This document shows positions 28,212 to 36,762 of a stretch of DNA of 64,000 bases, one piece after another. Below the pieces are notes generated by a model, which saw only the letters and a program-made list of their open reading frames with translations, made no database searches and was not told the DNA's origin. How positions within the stretch are numbered: position 1 is the first letter of the stretch; every line of letters starts with the position of its first letter. A program made the position numbers and the translations under genes. Source of the stretch: Paenibacillus sp. ACRRY (GTDB taxonomy: Bacteria; Bacillota; Bacilli; Paenibacillales; Paenibacillaceae); contig NZ_JAKRNM010000002.1 in assembly GCF_022346995.1 (NCBI RefSeq), positions 124,001 to 188,000 on the forward strand, in the 5' to 3' direction.

Positions 28212-28916
28212 GTGGAAACAGAGATCAGAACACAGCTGCTCAGTCTGGCCGAACCGGAGTACCAAAAATTCTCGGCTGCATTGATTCCCAATATTACGAA
28301 TCTGATGGGTGTTCGATTGCCTGCGATACGAAAGATGGCGAAAAAGCTCGCCGCAGGGGACTGGCGTGCGTACCTGGAAACGGCTGACGATGAATACTTC
28401 GAAGAAGTGATGCTGCAGGCCATGGTTATTGGTCATGTCCAGGCGGATCTGGATGAATGGCTGGAGCATGTCGCTGCTTTTGTTCCCAAGATTGATAACT
28501 GGTCGATATGTGATAGCTTCTGCGCCGGATTAAAATATACGAGGGTACATGCGGAATCCGTGTGGAATTTCCTGCAACCCTATCTGAAATCAGATCAGGA
28601 ATACGAGATACGTTTTGGCGTGGTTATGCTATTGAACTTTTATCTGGATGAGACATATATCGATCGGGTTCTGTTCTCATTGGATCAGATTAAGCATGAA
28701 GCGTACTATGTGAAAATGGCGGTAGCCTGGGCAATATCGATGGCCTATGTGAAGCAGCCGGAAGTGACGATGCAATATTTGAAGAACAATACGCTCGATG
28801 ATTTCACCTATAATAAAGCTCTGCAGAAAATAACGGAGTCCTATCGCGTGGATCCGGAGACCAAGCAGATGATTCGCAGCATGAAACGGAAAATCAAGAG
28901 ATCTGTTCGTGTTTAG
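28212..28916 (+). CDS. AlkD-like DNA alkylation repair protein (HEAT-repeat glycosylase)
   Basis: 234 residues, all helical, matching the HEAT-like repeat DNA glycosylases that excise positively charged N3- and N7-alkylpurines. The catalytic Trp-x3-Asp pair appears as W97...D101 in DNWSICDSFC, and GVVMLLNFYLDE is the following conserved repeat. A GTG start follows GAGGAGG at 10 nt. It shares orientation with ogt 70 bp downstream, giving two complementary alkylation-repair activities side by side. It is divergent from mgtE. Confidence 0.85.
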   Translation: METEIRTQLLSLAEPEYQKFSAALIPNITNLMGVRLPAIRKMAKKLAAGDWRAYLETADDEYFEEVMLQAMVIGHVQADLDEWLEHVAAFVPKIDNWSICDSFCAGLKYTRVHAESVWNFLQPYLKSDQEYEIRFGVVMLLNFYLDETYIDRVLFSLDQIKHEAYYVKMAVAWAISMAYVKQPEVTMQYLKNNTLDDFTYNKALQKITESYRVDPETKQMIRSMKRKIKRSVRV

Positions 28917-28986
28917 CAGAGGAGCCCTCTTTATATAGAAAGAAACGAAATGAAATGAAATATTCAATGGGGAGGAGAGTGGATAC

Positions 28987-29541
28987 ATGCGAAAAAAGAT
29001 CATATGGTCTGCCTTGGATTGGGACGGAAGTCCGTGGGTGCTGATCGCTACGGAACTGGGGATCTGTCGTATTGTCATGCCAAGTGAAACGCTGGAGGGC
29101 TGGAGCAGCTGGATTACCCGTATTGCTCCGGGAGTGGAGCCGGTAGAAGATGAACAAGCCATAAAGGAAACAGGCATGGTGGACTGGCTGCAGGCTTACT
29201 TTGCAGGGGAGCAGACTCGTTATACGGACGAGATTCCACTTGATCTGATTGGCACAGCATTCCAGCAGCAGGTGTGGAAAGAGCTGGGGCGTGTCCCTTA
29301 TGGTGAAATTCGCACATACGGCGACATTGCGGCTGCAATCGGCAGACCTACGGCGGTTCGTGCCGTTGGGGCTGCGAACGGTGCGAATCCCATTCCCCTT
29401 CTGTTACCATGTCACCGCATTATCGGTGCCAACCGCAAGCTGACCGGATTCCGCGGAGGCTTGGAGTTGAAGCGCAGACTGCTGGACTTAGAGCGGATTG
29501 AAGGCGTGACGGATGGCGGGCATGAGAGGTTTCATTTTTGA
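28987..29541 (+). CDS. ogt: Methylated-DNA-protein-cysteine S-methyltransferase
   Basis: 184 residues. It removes O6-alkyl groups from guanine by transfer to its own cysteine. The active site is LLLP-C142-HRIIG, with the helix-turn-helix FQQQVWKELGRVPYGEIRTYGDIAAAIGRP and the arginine finger region AVRAVGAANGANP before it. GGGGAGG lies 12 nt before the ATG. The N-terminal ribonuclease-like domain is short but present. The gene follows an AlkD-like glycosylase on the same strand. Confidence 0.92.
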   Translation: MRKKIIWSALDWDGSPWVLIATELGICRIVMPSETLEGWSSWITRIAPGVEPVEDEQAIKETGMVDWLQAYFAGEQTRYTDEIPLDLIGTAFQQQVWKELGRVPYGEIRTYGDIAAAIGRPTAVRAVGAANGANPIPLLLPCHRIIGANRKLTGFRGGLELKRRLLDLERIEGVTDGGHERFHF

Positions 29542-29575
29542 AGAAGAGCGGTAGTTTAGGAGGGTGAATAGGGTG

Positions 29576-29600
29576 CAGGCACTTAGTTGTGCCTGTTTTT
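29576..29600 (+). terminator. Terminator of ogt, overlapping the converging gene's stop
   Basis: CAGGCAC-TTAGTT-GTGCCTG followed by five T. The stem overlaps the last codons of the small membrane protein on the other strand. Confidence 0.75.
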
Positions 29601-29774
29601 GCGTTCTCTGATTATCGTTCCGAGCGTCTGTGGAATAACTAGAACAAGTAGGAGGATCACCGTGTACGAACCCCAATGAACTTCTGAAAGGGACGTTCCG
29701 GTTACTGAATAATACAGCATCATAAAAAGTGTGATTGCGATTGCACTTGCAAGGATATGAAGCCATTTATTCAT
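29583..29774 (-). CDS. Small membrane protein, two helices
   Basis: 63 residues. Helix 1 spans WLHILASAIAITLFMMLYYSV and helix 2 TVILLLVLVIPQTLGTII, followed by a basic tail RERKNRHN on the cytosolic side. AAAGGTG lies 10 nt before its ATG. I do not recognise a family. It lies between ogt and the amidohydrolase on the opposite strand. Confidence 0.6.
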   Translation of the reverse strand: MNKWLHILASAIAITLFMMLYYSVTGTSLSEVHWGSYTVILLLVLVIPQTLGTIIRERKNRHN

Positions 29775-29926
29775 GTTGAGTGCACACCTTTCCGTTAGTC
29801 AGATCCAAACGATCATCGTATGGAAAACCAACGTTTTACATATTTTTGCCTCGTTCACCCCTATGGTACCATAGAGCACAGATGATCGATACCGTGCACG
29901 GCACACTTCGTGGAAAGAGGGATGAC

Positions 29927-31150
29927 ATGTTAAATCAGGCATATTGGTTGACCAACGTAATGTTGGAGCAAGGTTATGTTACGGAAGAGGGCCAGGTAAC
30001 GGGAACACAGACGAAGAAGGCCCATCTCCGAGTGGAGAACGGAATCATTACTGAGATTAAGGATGAGGGAGCGGAACTTCAGACAGATTTACCTCAATAT
30101 GATGGTAAAGGGCAGCTGCTGCTGCCTTCGTTCGAAGAAGCACATATCCACCTGGATAAGACGTATTACGATGGACCTTGGAAAGCTGTAAGGCGCATAT
30201 CCAGCATTTTCGAACGGATTGAAGAAGAAAAAGCGCTGCTGCCCAAGCTGCTGCCGGATGCGAAACGTCAAGCGGAGAGTATCCTTCACCTGATTCAGGG
30301 CTATGGGGCCACTCATGTACGCAGCCATTGTAACATTGAGCCTGTCAGCGGGTTGAAACGACTTGAGGCGACCAGACAGGCACTGGAAACTTTCTCGGGC
30401 AAACTCTCTTCAGAAATTGTGGCATTTCCGCAGCACGGGCTGCTTCGCTCCAATTCGGTGGAGCTGATGCGTCAAGCCATGGAAGAAGGAGCTACGATCG
30501 TGGGCGGACTTGATCCTCATACAGTGGACGAGCATATCGAGAAATCGCTGCATGCCATGGTAGATCTGGCTGTGCAGCATCAGGCAGGGATTGATATCCA
30601 TCTGCATGATCGCAACGAGCCGGGCAAGCAAACGCTGCAGCGACTCGCTGATCTGACGGAAGAGTCAGGGCTTCAAGGTAAGGTCACGGTGAGTCATGCG
30701 TTCTGGTTCGCTCAAGCGGAGCCGCAGGAGGCAGAGGATATGGCGAAGCGCATGGCCTCTCTCGGCATGAGCGTAGCTTCAACGGTACCCATGGGCAAAA
30801 TGGTCATGCCCCTTCCGATGCTGCATCGCGTGGGGGTCAACGTGAAGCTGGCCACAGACAGCCTGACCGATCATTGGTCACCTTTTGGCAGCGGGGATCA
30901 GCTGGAGAAAGCGGGGCGCTTCGCCGAATTGTATGGATACAATGATGAACGTTCGTTGTCCCAGTCGCTTGGATTCATCACGGGTGGAGTTACACCGCTG
31001 GATTCGGAAGGAAAACAAGTCTGGCCTAAAGTAGGCGATGCGGCGAGCTTTGTATTGGTTCAGGCAAGTTGCTCAGCGGAAGCTGTTGCCCGTAAATCTG
31101 CCCGGCAGGCGGTATGGTACAAGGGGCAAATGATGAGTGGAACTGTATAA
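29927..31150 (+). CDS. Amidohydrolase-superfamily deaminase (cytosine deaminase-like)
   Basis: 407 residues. A metal-dependent TIM-barrel hydrolase with the mononuclear signature: H73-I-H75 in FEEAHIHLDKTY, HVRSHCNIEP, the metal His in DIHLHDRNEPG, VSHAFWFA, and the catalytic Asp in LATDSLTDHWSPFGSGD. This order and the LDKTY after HxH are typical of the cytosine deaminase/N-isopropylammelide group, which removes amines from ring compounds in the cytosol. Exact substrate unknown. The ATG at 29927 with GAAAGAGG 6 nt upstream is preferred to a long upstream extension without coding character. Confidence 0.8.
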   Translation: MLNQAYWLTNVMLEQGYVTEEGQVTGTQTKKAHLRVENGIITEIKDEGAELQTDLPQYDGKGQLLLPSFEEAHIHLDKTYYDGPWKAVRRISSIFERIEEEKALLPKLLPDAKRQAESILHLIQGYGATHVRSHCNIEPVSGLKRLEATRQALETFSGKLSSEIVAFPQHGLLRSNSVELMRQAMEEGATIVGGLDPHTVDEHIEKSLHAMVDLAVQHQAGIDIHLHDRNEPGKQTLQRLADLTEESGLQGKVTVSHAFWFAQAEPQEAEDMAKRMASLGMSVASTVPMGKMVMPLPMLHRVGVNVKLATDSLTDHWSPFGSGDQLEKAGRFAELYGYNDERSLSQSLGFITGGVTPLDSEGKQVWPKVGDAASFVLVQASCSAEAVARKSARQAVWYKGQMMSGTV

Positions 31151-31174
31151 GGGAAATGCAGAAATCAAGTGAAG

Positions 31175-31197
31175 CCACGGGTAACCGTGGTTTTTTT
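31175..31197 (+). terminator. Terminator of the amidohydrolase gene
   Basis: CCACGG-GTAA-CCGTGG followed by seven T. It marks the left border of the GNAT/DinB array. Confidence 0.9.
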
Positions 31198-31241
31198 GTG
31201 ATGTTAAAAGAAAATACACCTCTAAGGAAAGAGGAATAATT

Positions 31242-31313
31242 TATTCGCATATACCATGATTTGGGTTATGATGGATTTAGTTTTCCAGATGTAGATGTAT
31301 TGGATAAATTGTA
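31242..31313 (+). pseudogene. Possible C-terminal gene remnant
   Basis: An open frame without a start codon reads YHDLGYDGFSFPDVDVLDKL and then a stop at 31313. The preceding codon run is broken by a TAA. It looks like the tail of a lost gene at the edge of the accessory array, but it is too short to assign and may be chance. Confidence 0.2.
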
Positions 31314-31382
31314 GGACAGGCTCGTTCAAGGATACATATGGATTATGGTAAAACGATGATAAATGATTAAGGGGAGGTCCTC

Positions 31383-31838
31383 ATGTCAGTAGAGAACATC
31401 ACGCTAAGGTTGATAACGAAAGAAAACGAATTGGAATGCATGAACCTTAAACCACGGGATGAGCAAATGAACCTGGTCGCTACGAATTCGGATTCGCTCA
31501 TGCATGCTATCAAGGAGACCACTTCCAAGCCATACGGAATCTATGCGGAGGATCAGATGGTGGGTTTCATTCTATTTGATAATGAAATGTATAGTGACGG
31601 GTATTACTGGATTTTGCGATTGATGATTGATGAGAGATACCAAGGAAGAGGCTATGCCAAACAAGCTATAAGAGAAGTGATCAATAAACTAAAAAGCATT
31701 GGTGATTGCCAACAGATCAGGGTGTCTCATGTACCTCATAACGTTGTGGCTAACACGCTATATAAAGCTTCTGGATTCCTGGACACAGGCGAAGTTGAAG
31801 ACAATGGAGATATTATATTGAGTTATCACCTGAATTAA
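31383..31838 (+). CDS. GNAT-family N-acetyltransferase
   Basis: 151 residues. The GNAT fold motif A appears as LRLMIDERYQGRGYAKQAIREVI (acetyl-CoA pyrophosphate loop QGRGYA), followed by VSHVPHNVVANTLYKASGFLDTGE, the motif B helix with the conserved N and Y. The first strand/helix ITLRLITKENE and KPYGIYAEDQMVGFILFDNE match the SpeG/BltD-like branch that acetylates polyamines or amines. GGGGAGG precedes the ATG. First gene of the array; a spermine/spermidine-type substrate is an inference only. Confidence 0.85.
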   Translation: MSVENITLRLITKENELECMNLKPRDEQMNLVATNSDSLMHAIKETTSKPYGIYAEDQMVGFILFDNEMYSDGYYWILRLMIDERYQGRGYAKQAIREVINKLKSIGDCQQIRVSHVPHNVVANTLYKASGFLDTGEVEDNGDIILSYHLN

Positions 31839-31865
31839 TTATTTTAGAAAATAAGGAGCGTGAGC

Positions 31866-32297
31866 GTGATGATTAGGGAAGCAGAGCCAAGAGATGCGCA
31901 GGCTATAGAACGTTTGTATAAAGAATTGTTACCGGGCAACTTGAATACAAAAGTGTTGGGAGAACGTATTGAGGAGATTCAAACTAATCCCAACAGTTTC
32001 TTGCTCGTGTGTGAAATCGATCAAAAGGTCATTGGTACAGCGCACTTACATATTTGCCTGGATGCCTTAGTAGAGGATAGACCGTTTGGAGTGGTCGAAC
32101 GTGTCATCATTACAGAAAATGTACAGGGTAAGGGATACGGTTCAGAACTGATGGAGCATATCGAAAATATATGTATACAGAAAAATGGTGTGAAAATATT
32201 TCTAACCAGTGGAACATCCAGAAGCGAGGCACATCATTTTTATGAAAAACTAGGTTACGATGGAGAGTCTAGCAAAGCATTTAAGAAATACCTATAG
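31866..32297 (+). CDS. GNAT-family N-acetyltransferase
   Basis: 143 residues. The N-terminus MIREAEPRDAQAIERLYKELL is the standard GNAT opening, and motif A is VERVIITENVQGKGYGSELMEHI with acetyl-CoA loop QGKGYG; motif B is FLTSGTSRSEAHHFYEKLGY. GTG at 31866 has AAGGAG 7 nt upstream; an ATG one codon later is the alternative. Substrate unknown. It follows the previous acetyltransferase by 27 bp. Confidence 0.8.
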   Translation: MMIREAEPRDAQAIERLYKELLPGNLNTKVLGERIEEIQTNPNSFLLVCEIDQKVIGTAHLHICLDALVEDRPFGVVERVIITENVQGKGYGSELMEHIENICIQKNGVKIFLTSGTSRSEAHHFYEKLGYDGESSKAFKKYL

Positions 32298-32353
32298 ATG
32301 AAGAACCAAGTGAGCAAACAAATCTAATCGAAACGAAATGAGGTCATAGAGCG

Positions 32354-32797
32354 ATGAGTAGCCCAAAGCAAGATGTTGAACTGCAGATTGTATATGAAGA
32401 CCATGAGGAAGACTACAAAGCCATTTGTGATCATTTGTATAACTACAATGTAAGAGAAACGAAAGGGTTATTAAAGAAGCCAGGCAAAAGCATCAATCTA
32501 TTTCTGAGGGACAAGGAAGGCAGAGCTGTAGGTGGAATCTTCTGTGCTACATACTGTGAGACGTTATATATTGATAACTTTTGGATCGACGAGGAATATA
32601 GAAATCAGGGGAGTGGGAAGTCTCTCATCTTACAAGCGGAAAGCATAGCCTCAAGTATGGGGTGCAAACTTGCTCACACCAGCACGTTTTCCTACCAGGC
32701 TCCAGAGTTCTATCAGAAGATGGGCTATGAAGTGTTTGGGGTCATCGATGAATATCCAGAGGGCATCGTTCAGTATTTTCTGAAGAAAAGGCTGTAG
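32354..32797 (+). CDS. GNAT-family N-acetyltransferase
   Basis: 147 residues. After an N-terminal segment (ICDHLYNYNVRETKG) common in small-molecule acetyltransferases comes IDNFWIDEEYRNQGSGKSLILQAE, motif A with the loop RNQGSG, and CKLAHTSTFSYQAPEFYQKMGYEVFG as motif B. The ribosome site GAGGT is weak and 10 nt away. Third consecutive acetyltransferase of the array. Confidence 0.8.
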   Translation: MSSPKQDVELQIVYEDHEEDYKAICDHLYNYNVRETKGLLKKPGKSINLFLRDKEGRAVGGIFCATYCETLYIDNFWIDEEYRNQGSGKSLILQAESIASSMGCKLAHTSTFSYQAPEFYQKMGYEVFGVIDEYPEGIVQYFLKKRL

Positions 32798-32940
32798 ACT
32801 TTTTAGAAATGTAACAACTATTACAAATGGAAAAGCGTTATTAATAATATGAGAAATTTTGGAATGGTAGAAGAGTAGAAAAGGTACAACGTGTATAACT
32901 TTCGATCAAAAGTATAAAAGCAAGGAAGGAGTGGTGCAGC

Positions 32941-33390
32941 TTGAAAAATGCAACTATAATTTTGGCGGTATTGGGCATTTTGCTCAGCGGGGGTTACTTG
33001 AAGTCTTCTGTCTATACTGGATTAATGGCTAATGATATTTATGATATAGAGGCTTCCGAGCTGGAGTTTCTAAATGAATTCAAGGGCTCAGCTGACAATT
33101 GGGCAGCAAACCTTATATCTCTCCAAAAAATAGGCGAAGACAATCATAAAAGACAACTGGTTTTCAAATATATTGGAGATGATACGAAGCTGTATGGAGA
33201 AATTAAATACAGTTACGATACCACTGCTGGATCGGGAAGTGGAACAACATCTGCCAATCAGAATGCAGAGGACGTATATTTTGTTGGCTATATAACAAGT
33301 AATGGAGCAATTCCGCAAGCAGATTCTAGTGTGAGTTTTCGCATAGAATGGAACGGTCAAACCGAAGAATTCGATCTTAAAGTAAGGTGA
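32941..33390 (+). CDS. Hypothetical exported or membrane-anchored protein
   Basis: 149 residues from a TTG start with AAGGAGTGG upstream. One N-terminal hydrophobic segment (ATIILAVLGILLSGGYL) is followed by a beta-rich soluble domain, probably outside the cell: NEFKGSADNWAANLISLQ, RQLVFKYIGDDTKLYGEIKYSYD and SVSFRIEWNGQTEEFDLKVR. No lipobox cysteine. I do not recognise the family. It lies between acetyltransferase and DinB-like genes. Confidence 0.65.
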   Translation: MKNATIILAVLGILLSGGYLKSSVYTGLMANDIYDIEASELEFLNEFKGSADNWAANLISLQKIGEDNHKRQLVFKYIGDDTKLYGEIKYSYDTTAGSGSGTTSANQNAEDVYFVGYITSNGAIPQADSSVSFRIEWNGQTEEFDLKVR

Positions 33391-33418
33391 ACAAAATCAT
33401 TTATAGGAGCGATATATC

Positions 33419-33895
33419 ATGGCTAAAACTACGGGTGAAATGATTGAGGAATTCAAGTTACTTACTTCTTATGTGAGAGAATTGGACAATCTATCTGAGC
33501 AGGTTTGGAATACGCCAATAGCTGAGGGCAAATGGACTTTGAAAGACGTTATCGCGCATATGATGCTGTGGGATCAATATTTCTATGAGGAAGCGATCTA
33601 TAAAATCAAACAGGGCGAACCATTGACCGTAAAGCATCTGAATTTTGATGAATTTAATGCAAATGCGATGGAATACTCAAAGACCAGATCGAAGAAGAAC
33701 ATTGTTGAAGAATTTGTAGAAAAGCGAATGAACATTATCCATGATATTACGGGATTGAACGAAGAAGAATATACACGAGAATATAAGGATGGAGACAAGA
33801 AGAAATTCAGTATTAAGAAGTATGTAAGGGCATTCATCTCGCATGATAAACATCATAAAAAACAGATTGAAGCCTTTAAGAAAACTCAAAGCTAA
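33419..33895 (+). CDS. DinB-fold four-helix protein (ClbS/DfsB-like)
   Basis: 158 residues, entirely helical. The core reads KWTLKDVIAHMMLWDQYFYEEAI, with a metal-site His, and ends VRAFISHDKHHKKQIEAF, supplying the other histidines expected in the DinB/YfiT metal triad. The pattern is closest to the ClbS/DfsB branch, one member of which protects cells by hydrolysing the cyclopropane of colibactin; most others are uncharacterised. First of four DinB-fold genes in the array. Confidence 0.75.
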   Translation: MAKTTGEMIEEFKLLTSYVRELDNLSEQVWNTPIAEGKWTLKDVIAHMMLWDQYFYEEAIYKIKQGEPLTVKHLNFDEFNANAMEYSKTRSKKNIVEEFVEKRMNIIHDITGLNEEEYTREYKDGDKKKFSIKKYVRAFISHDKHHKKQIEAFKKTQS

Positions 33896-33916
33896 TTTAA
33901 AGGTGGTAACCACGAA

Positions 33917-34396
33917 ATGAATTATGAGTTAATTCAAGTATCCAAGGAATATAAGGATATCATACAAAATCTCATGCAATTCTATATTTATGATTTCTCT
34001 GAATTCATCCATTGTGACGTGGAAGATGATGGACGATTCAAGCCCTATCCTTATTTGGAAGACTATTGGATCGAAGAGGATCATCGATTTCCATATGTCA
34101 TCAAACAAGAGGATAACTATATCGGTTTTGTGTTAGTGAGATGCGTAGAATCAGAAGAGCGAAAGTACTGCTCCATTGCGGAGTTTTTTATTATGAAGAA
34201 ATACAGAAAAGAAGGCATAGGCACGGCGGTAGCTAAACAACTATTTGATATGCATAAGGGACAGTGGGAAGTACACCAGCTTGAAAGCAACGTGCCCGCA
34301 CAGCAATTTTGGAATAAGGTTATACACGAATACACACAAGGAAATTTCTCAGATCGAGTGCATGACGGAAGAAGAATACAAGAATTCGAGGCATAG
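33917..34396 (+). CDS. GNAT-family N-acetyltransferase, paralogue of the gene at 40690
   Basis: 159 residues. Opening IIQNLMQFYIYDFSEF, then YCSIAEFFIMKKYRKEGIGTAVAKQLFD (motif A, loop RKEGIG) and GQWEVHQLESNVPAQQFWNKVIHEYT (motif B). The same blocks in the same order occur in the protein at 40690 (LMQLYRYDSSEF, DFFIVRKYRKKGYGKRAA, GAWEIRQTLANKPANQFWNRVIDSYT), so the two are paralogues about 7 kb apart. AAGGTGG precedes the ATG. Substrate unknown. Confidence 0.85.
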   Translation: MNYELIQVSKEYKDIIQNLMQFYIYDFSEFIHCDVEDDGRFKPYPYLEDYWIEEDHRFPYVIKQEDNYIGFVLVRCVESEERKYCSIAEFFIMKKYRKEGIGTAVAKQLFDMHKGQWEVHQLESNVPAQQFWNKVIHEYTQGNFSDRVHDGRRIQEFEA

Positions 34397-34416
34397 AAAA
34401 AGTGGGGGAATGACGA

Positions 34417-35358
34417 ATGCAGGTAGCTGAATGGTCTGAAAACATGGAAAAATATAATTTATCCAGCGAATATTCTATTCGTAAGGCTGACCCGGAAGAG
34501 TGGGGAATATATTGCTCGGTCTATTACAATATAAGCTTTGTCGGTTTTTTTAGAGAAGAACGTTTCAGTGCTAACCGAAATAATGCGTATTGGATTTACC
34601 AAGGAGAATCGAAAATTGGTGGGGTACGGATGGCACCCAATAATATATATCATTTATTTTTCATTCCACCGTTCAATCAATCCTTTGAGGTACTGAAGCT
34701 TCTGAAAAAGATTCTGGTAAGCTGGTCTGATCGAACCCAAGCCATTAAAGCTTTTGAAATCCTTCCGGACCAGGTTCATTTATTTGCCAAAGCCGGATTT
34801 TGGCCAGTGGAGTTCAGATGCCGCTGGATGCAGCGTCCCACGGAACGATTCGACGTAACTTGGGAAGACGATCTGATCATCGAGAGTCCTCAAATTATTG
34901 AAGACGAAACAGGTACCAAGCGATTTACAAATGAAAATGAAATTGCTCATTGCGACTTCGCAAGCTTTGTAGGAGGTTTTGAGGCGTTAAGAAGAAATAA
35001 GTCTTCGTTGGAACAGTTCATACCTGATGAAGATCCTGCTCTAACCAATGAGAACCTCACGGAAGCATCTACACTTGTGTATGACAAAAATACGGGGAAG
35101 CTTGTCGCCAATTGCCGGCTTTGTCTACAGGACACGGAGGCCGCAGTCTATAGTATTGGTGTCATCCCATCGCATAGAGGGAGAGGAATTGCTACATATA
35201 TGCTGCAGAGAGCTTTGACAATCCTAAAAGGAAAATATCCAATCCTTCGGTTGTATGTCATGGAAGGAAACGATGCAGAGTCCGTATATTATAACCTTGG
35301 TTTTGTGCCAGGAGTACAAGAAGTACAGCAAATGATTATTCCTGCGGAATCAAATTAA
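34417..35358 (+). CDS. Two-domain GNAT acetyltransferase
   Basis: 313 residues, twice the usual GNAT length. The first half has only a weak, likely inactive GNAT pattern (NRNNAYWIYQGESKIGGVRMAPN, FAKAGFWPVEF); the second half is a full domain: ASTLVYDKNTGKLVANCRL, VYSIGVIPSHRGRGIATYMLQRAL (motif A, loop HRGRGIA) and LRLYVMEGNDAESVYYNLGFVPG (motif B). Tandem GNATs of this type occur among antibiotic and amino-acid acetyltransferases. Several early ATG codons are possible; the first has GGGGGA 5 nt before it. Confidence 0.8.
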   Translation: MQVAEWSENMEKYNLSSEYSIRKADPEEWGIYCSVYYNISFVGFFREERFSANRNNAYWIYQGESKIGGVRMAPNNIYHLFFIPPFNQSFEVLKLLKKILVSWSDRTQAIKAFEILPDQVHLFAKAGFWPVEFRCRWMQRPTERFDVTWEDDLIIESPQIIEDETGTKRFTNENEIAHCDFASFVGGFEALRRNKSSLEQFIPDEDPALTNENLTEASTLVYDKNTGKLVANCRLCLQDTEAAVYSIGVIPSHRGRGIATYMLQRALTILKGKYPILRLYVMEGNDAESVYYNLGFVPGVQEVQQMIIPAESN

Positions 35359-35377
35359 AGCGAGAGGTCTTGAGAAG

Positions 35378-35785
35378 ATGCCCCATCCTAAACATATTGT
35401 TTCGGCAGCTGCGGTTGTAATCAATGATCTGAATGAGATATTACTTATTAAAGGGCCTAGAAGAGGTTGGGAAATGCCAGGCGGACAGGTGGAGGTTGGC
35501 GAATCGTTACGCAGTGCAGCCATTAGGGAGACGAAGGAAGAAGCGGGGATTGATATCGAGATCACCCGGTTTTGCGGCGTATTTCAAAATGTGGAGGAAT
35601 CCATTGTGAATACGTTATTTTTGGCAAAGCCAATCGGAGGTCAATTGACCGTATCCAAAGAAAGTCTGGAGACCAAGTATTTCCCGGTGGAAGAAGCCTT
35701 AAGGTTAGTCACATGGAAGAATTTCAGACAGCGAATTGAATATTGTTTAAAACCTGAAATGCAGCCCTTTTATATTGAATTTTAA
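35378..35785 (+). CDS. NUDIX hydrolase
   Basis: 135 residues. A complete Nudix box spans residues 36-58: G-x5-E42-x7-R50-E51-x2-E54-E55-x-G57-I, inside GGQVEVGESLRSAAI and RETKEEAGI. The preceding WEMPGGQ and the strand AAAVVINDLNEILLIKGPRRG are typical. NUDIX enzymes hydrolyse nucleoside diphosphate derivatives; the substrate cannot be read. It lies 19 bp after the two-domain acetyltransferase. Confidence 0.9.
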   Translation: MPHPKHIVSAAAVVINDLNEILLIKGPRRGWEMPGGQVEVGESLRSAAIRETKEEAGIDIEITRFCGVFQNVEESIVNTLFLAKPIGGQLTVSKESLETKYFPVEEALRLVTWKNFRQRIEYCLKPEMQPFYIEF

Positions 35786-35818
35786 GATAAAGAAAGAGGC
35801 TTTGAAAAGGAGCATGCT

Positions 35819-36058
35819 GTGAAAAAGTTCAGAGAGATCGGATATGGAAACCGTTGGTTCATACGAACGGAATTTGAACACGAAGACGGTACGGAAAGCG
35901 AGGTCAAGGGATTTACTAAACCCTTCAGTCTAAGATCAGTGTACGTTAGAGCGTGGATTGGAAAAAAGGTAATGATCATAGACACCAAGGAGGGAATCAA
36001 ATTTATGAACAAAAAGGAGAAGAAGGTGAAAATCATTCTTGGCTTTTTTGGATATTGA
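35819..36058 (+). CDS. DUF3977-like small protein
   Basis: 79 residues from a GTG start with AAAAGGAG upstream. KKFREIGYGNRWFIRTEFE, DGTESEVKG and YVRAWIGKKVMIIDTKEGIK match the short beta-rich DUF3977 family of Bacillales, from memory. The basic tail MNKKEKKVKIILGFFGY ends in a hydrophobic patch. Function unknown. Confidence 0.65.
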   Translation: MKKFREIGYGNRWFIRTEFEHEDGTESEVKGFTKPFSLRSVYVRAWIGKKVMIIDTKEGIKFMNKKEKKVKIILGFFGY

Positions 36059-36108
36059 TTGAAGAACCTTGCACAGGAAGCTTAACCCTGATAAAAGGGG
36101 ATGGGCTG

Positions 36109-36175
36109 TGACAGAGCCGAATTATATTGTGGAGCATTTGTAAGATGCTGTGAACTTTATCATGGACCAAGTAGT
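36109..36175 (+). pseudogene. Possible broken gene remnant
   Basis: A GTG at 36109, with AAAAGGGGA ahead of it, begins TEPNYIVEHL and stops at once; the same frame continues DAVNFIMDQVVHT to a second stop. It resembles a decayed short gene in the space before the DinB gene at 36201. Chance cannot be excluded. Confidence 0.2.
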
Positions 36176-36200
36176 ACATACCTAAGGTGGAAGGAAAATC

Positions 36201-36722
36201 ATGAACATGGATAACATTTATCTGATTAGTGACATACCGGGTTATTCTCCACAGATTAGTCGCCTCATTTCAATGATGAACTATGCCAGATATACAACGA
36301 TTGAAGAAGTCAAAGATCTATCCATTGATCAACTGGATTTTTTGTTGGATTCCGAAAGCAACTCGATTGGAGCATTGCTGCTGCACTTTGCGGGGGTCGA
36401 ATACGCTTATCAGGTGGCGACGTTTGAGAATCGGCAGCTGAACGAAGAGGAATTATTGGAATGGGGCCCGGCGCTTCAATTAGGGAAGGAAGGACAGGAA
36501 AAGATCAAAGGTAACGATATTACGTTTTATTTTACGAAAATGGACCAGGTAAGAAGGAGAACGCTTCAATTCTTTCAGAGCGTAGATGACGACTGGTTAA
36601 GCAAGGAAGAGGAATTTTGGTATAACAAACCGGCCAATTATTATTTTATGTGGTTTCATGTATTTGAGGATGAGATTAATCACAGGGGCCAAATCAGAAT
36701 GATTAGAAAGAGAACTTCGTGA
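36201..36722 (+). CDS. DinB-family protein (DUF664-like)
   Basis: 173 residues, helical. The first metal His appears in SNSIGALLLHFAGVEYAYQV and the second pair in YYFMWFHVFEDEINHRGQIRMI, the H-x-x-x-D-E-x-N-H-R-G-Q pattern of the DinB/DUF664 branch. AAGGAAAATC precedes the ATG. Members include thiol-dependent transferases, but the function of this one is unknown. Confidence 0.8.
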   Translation: MNMDNIYLISDIPGYSPQISRLISMMNYARYTTIEEVKDLSIDQLDFLLDSESNSIGALLLHFAGVEYAYQVATFENRQLNEEELLEWGPALQLGKEGQEKIKGNDITFYFTKMDQVRRRTLQFFQSVDDDWLSKEEEFWYNKPANYYFMWFHVFEDEINHRGQIRMIRKRTS

Positions 36723-36762
36723 TGCTTAAGGTGGCGAAGTTATTTAATAGAGAGGGGAATCA

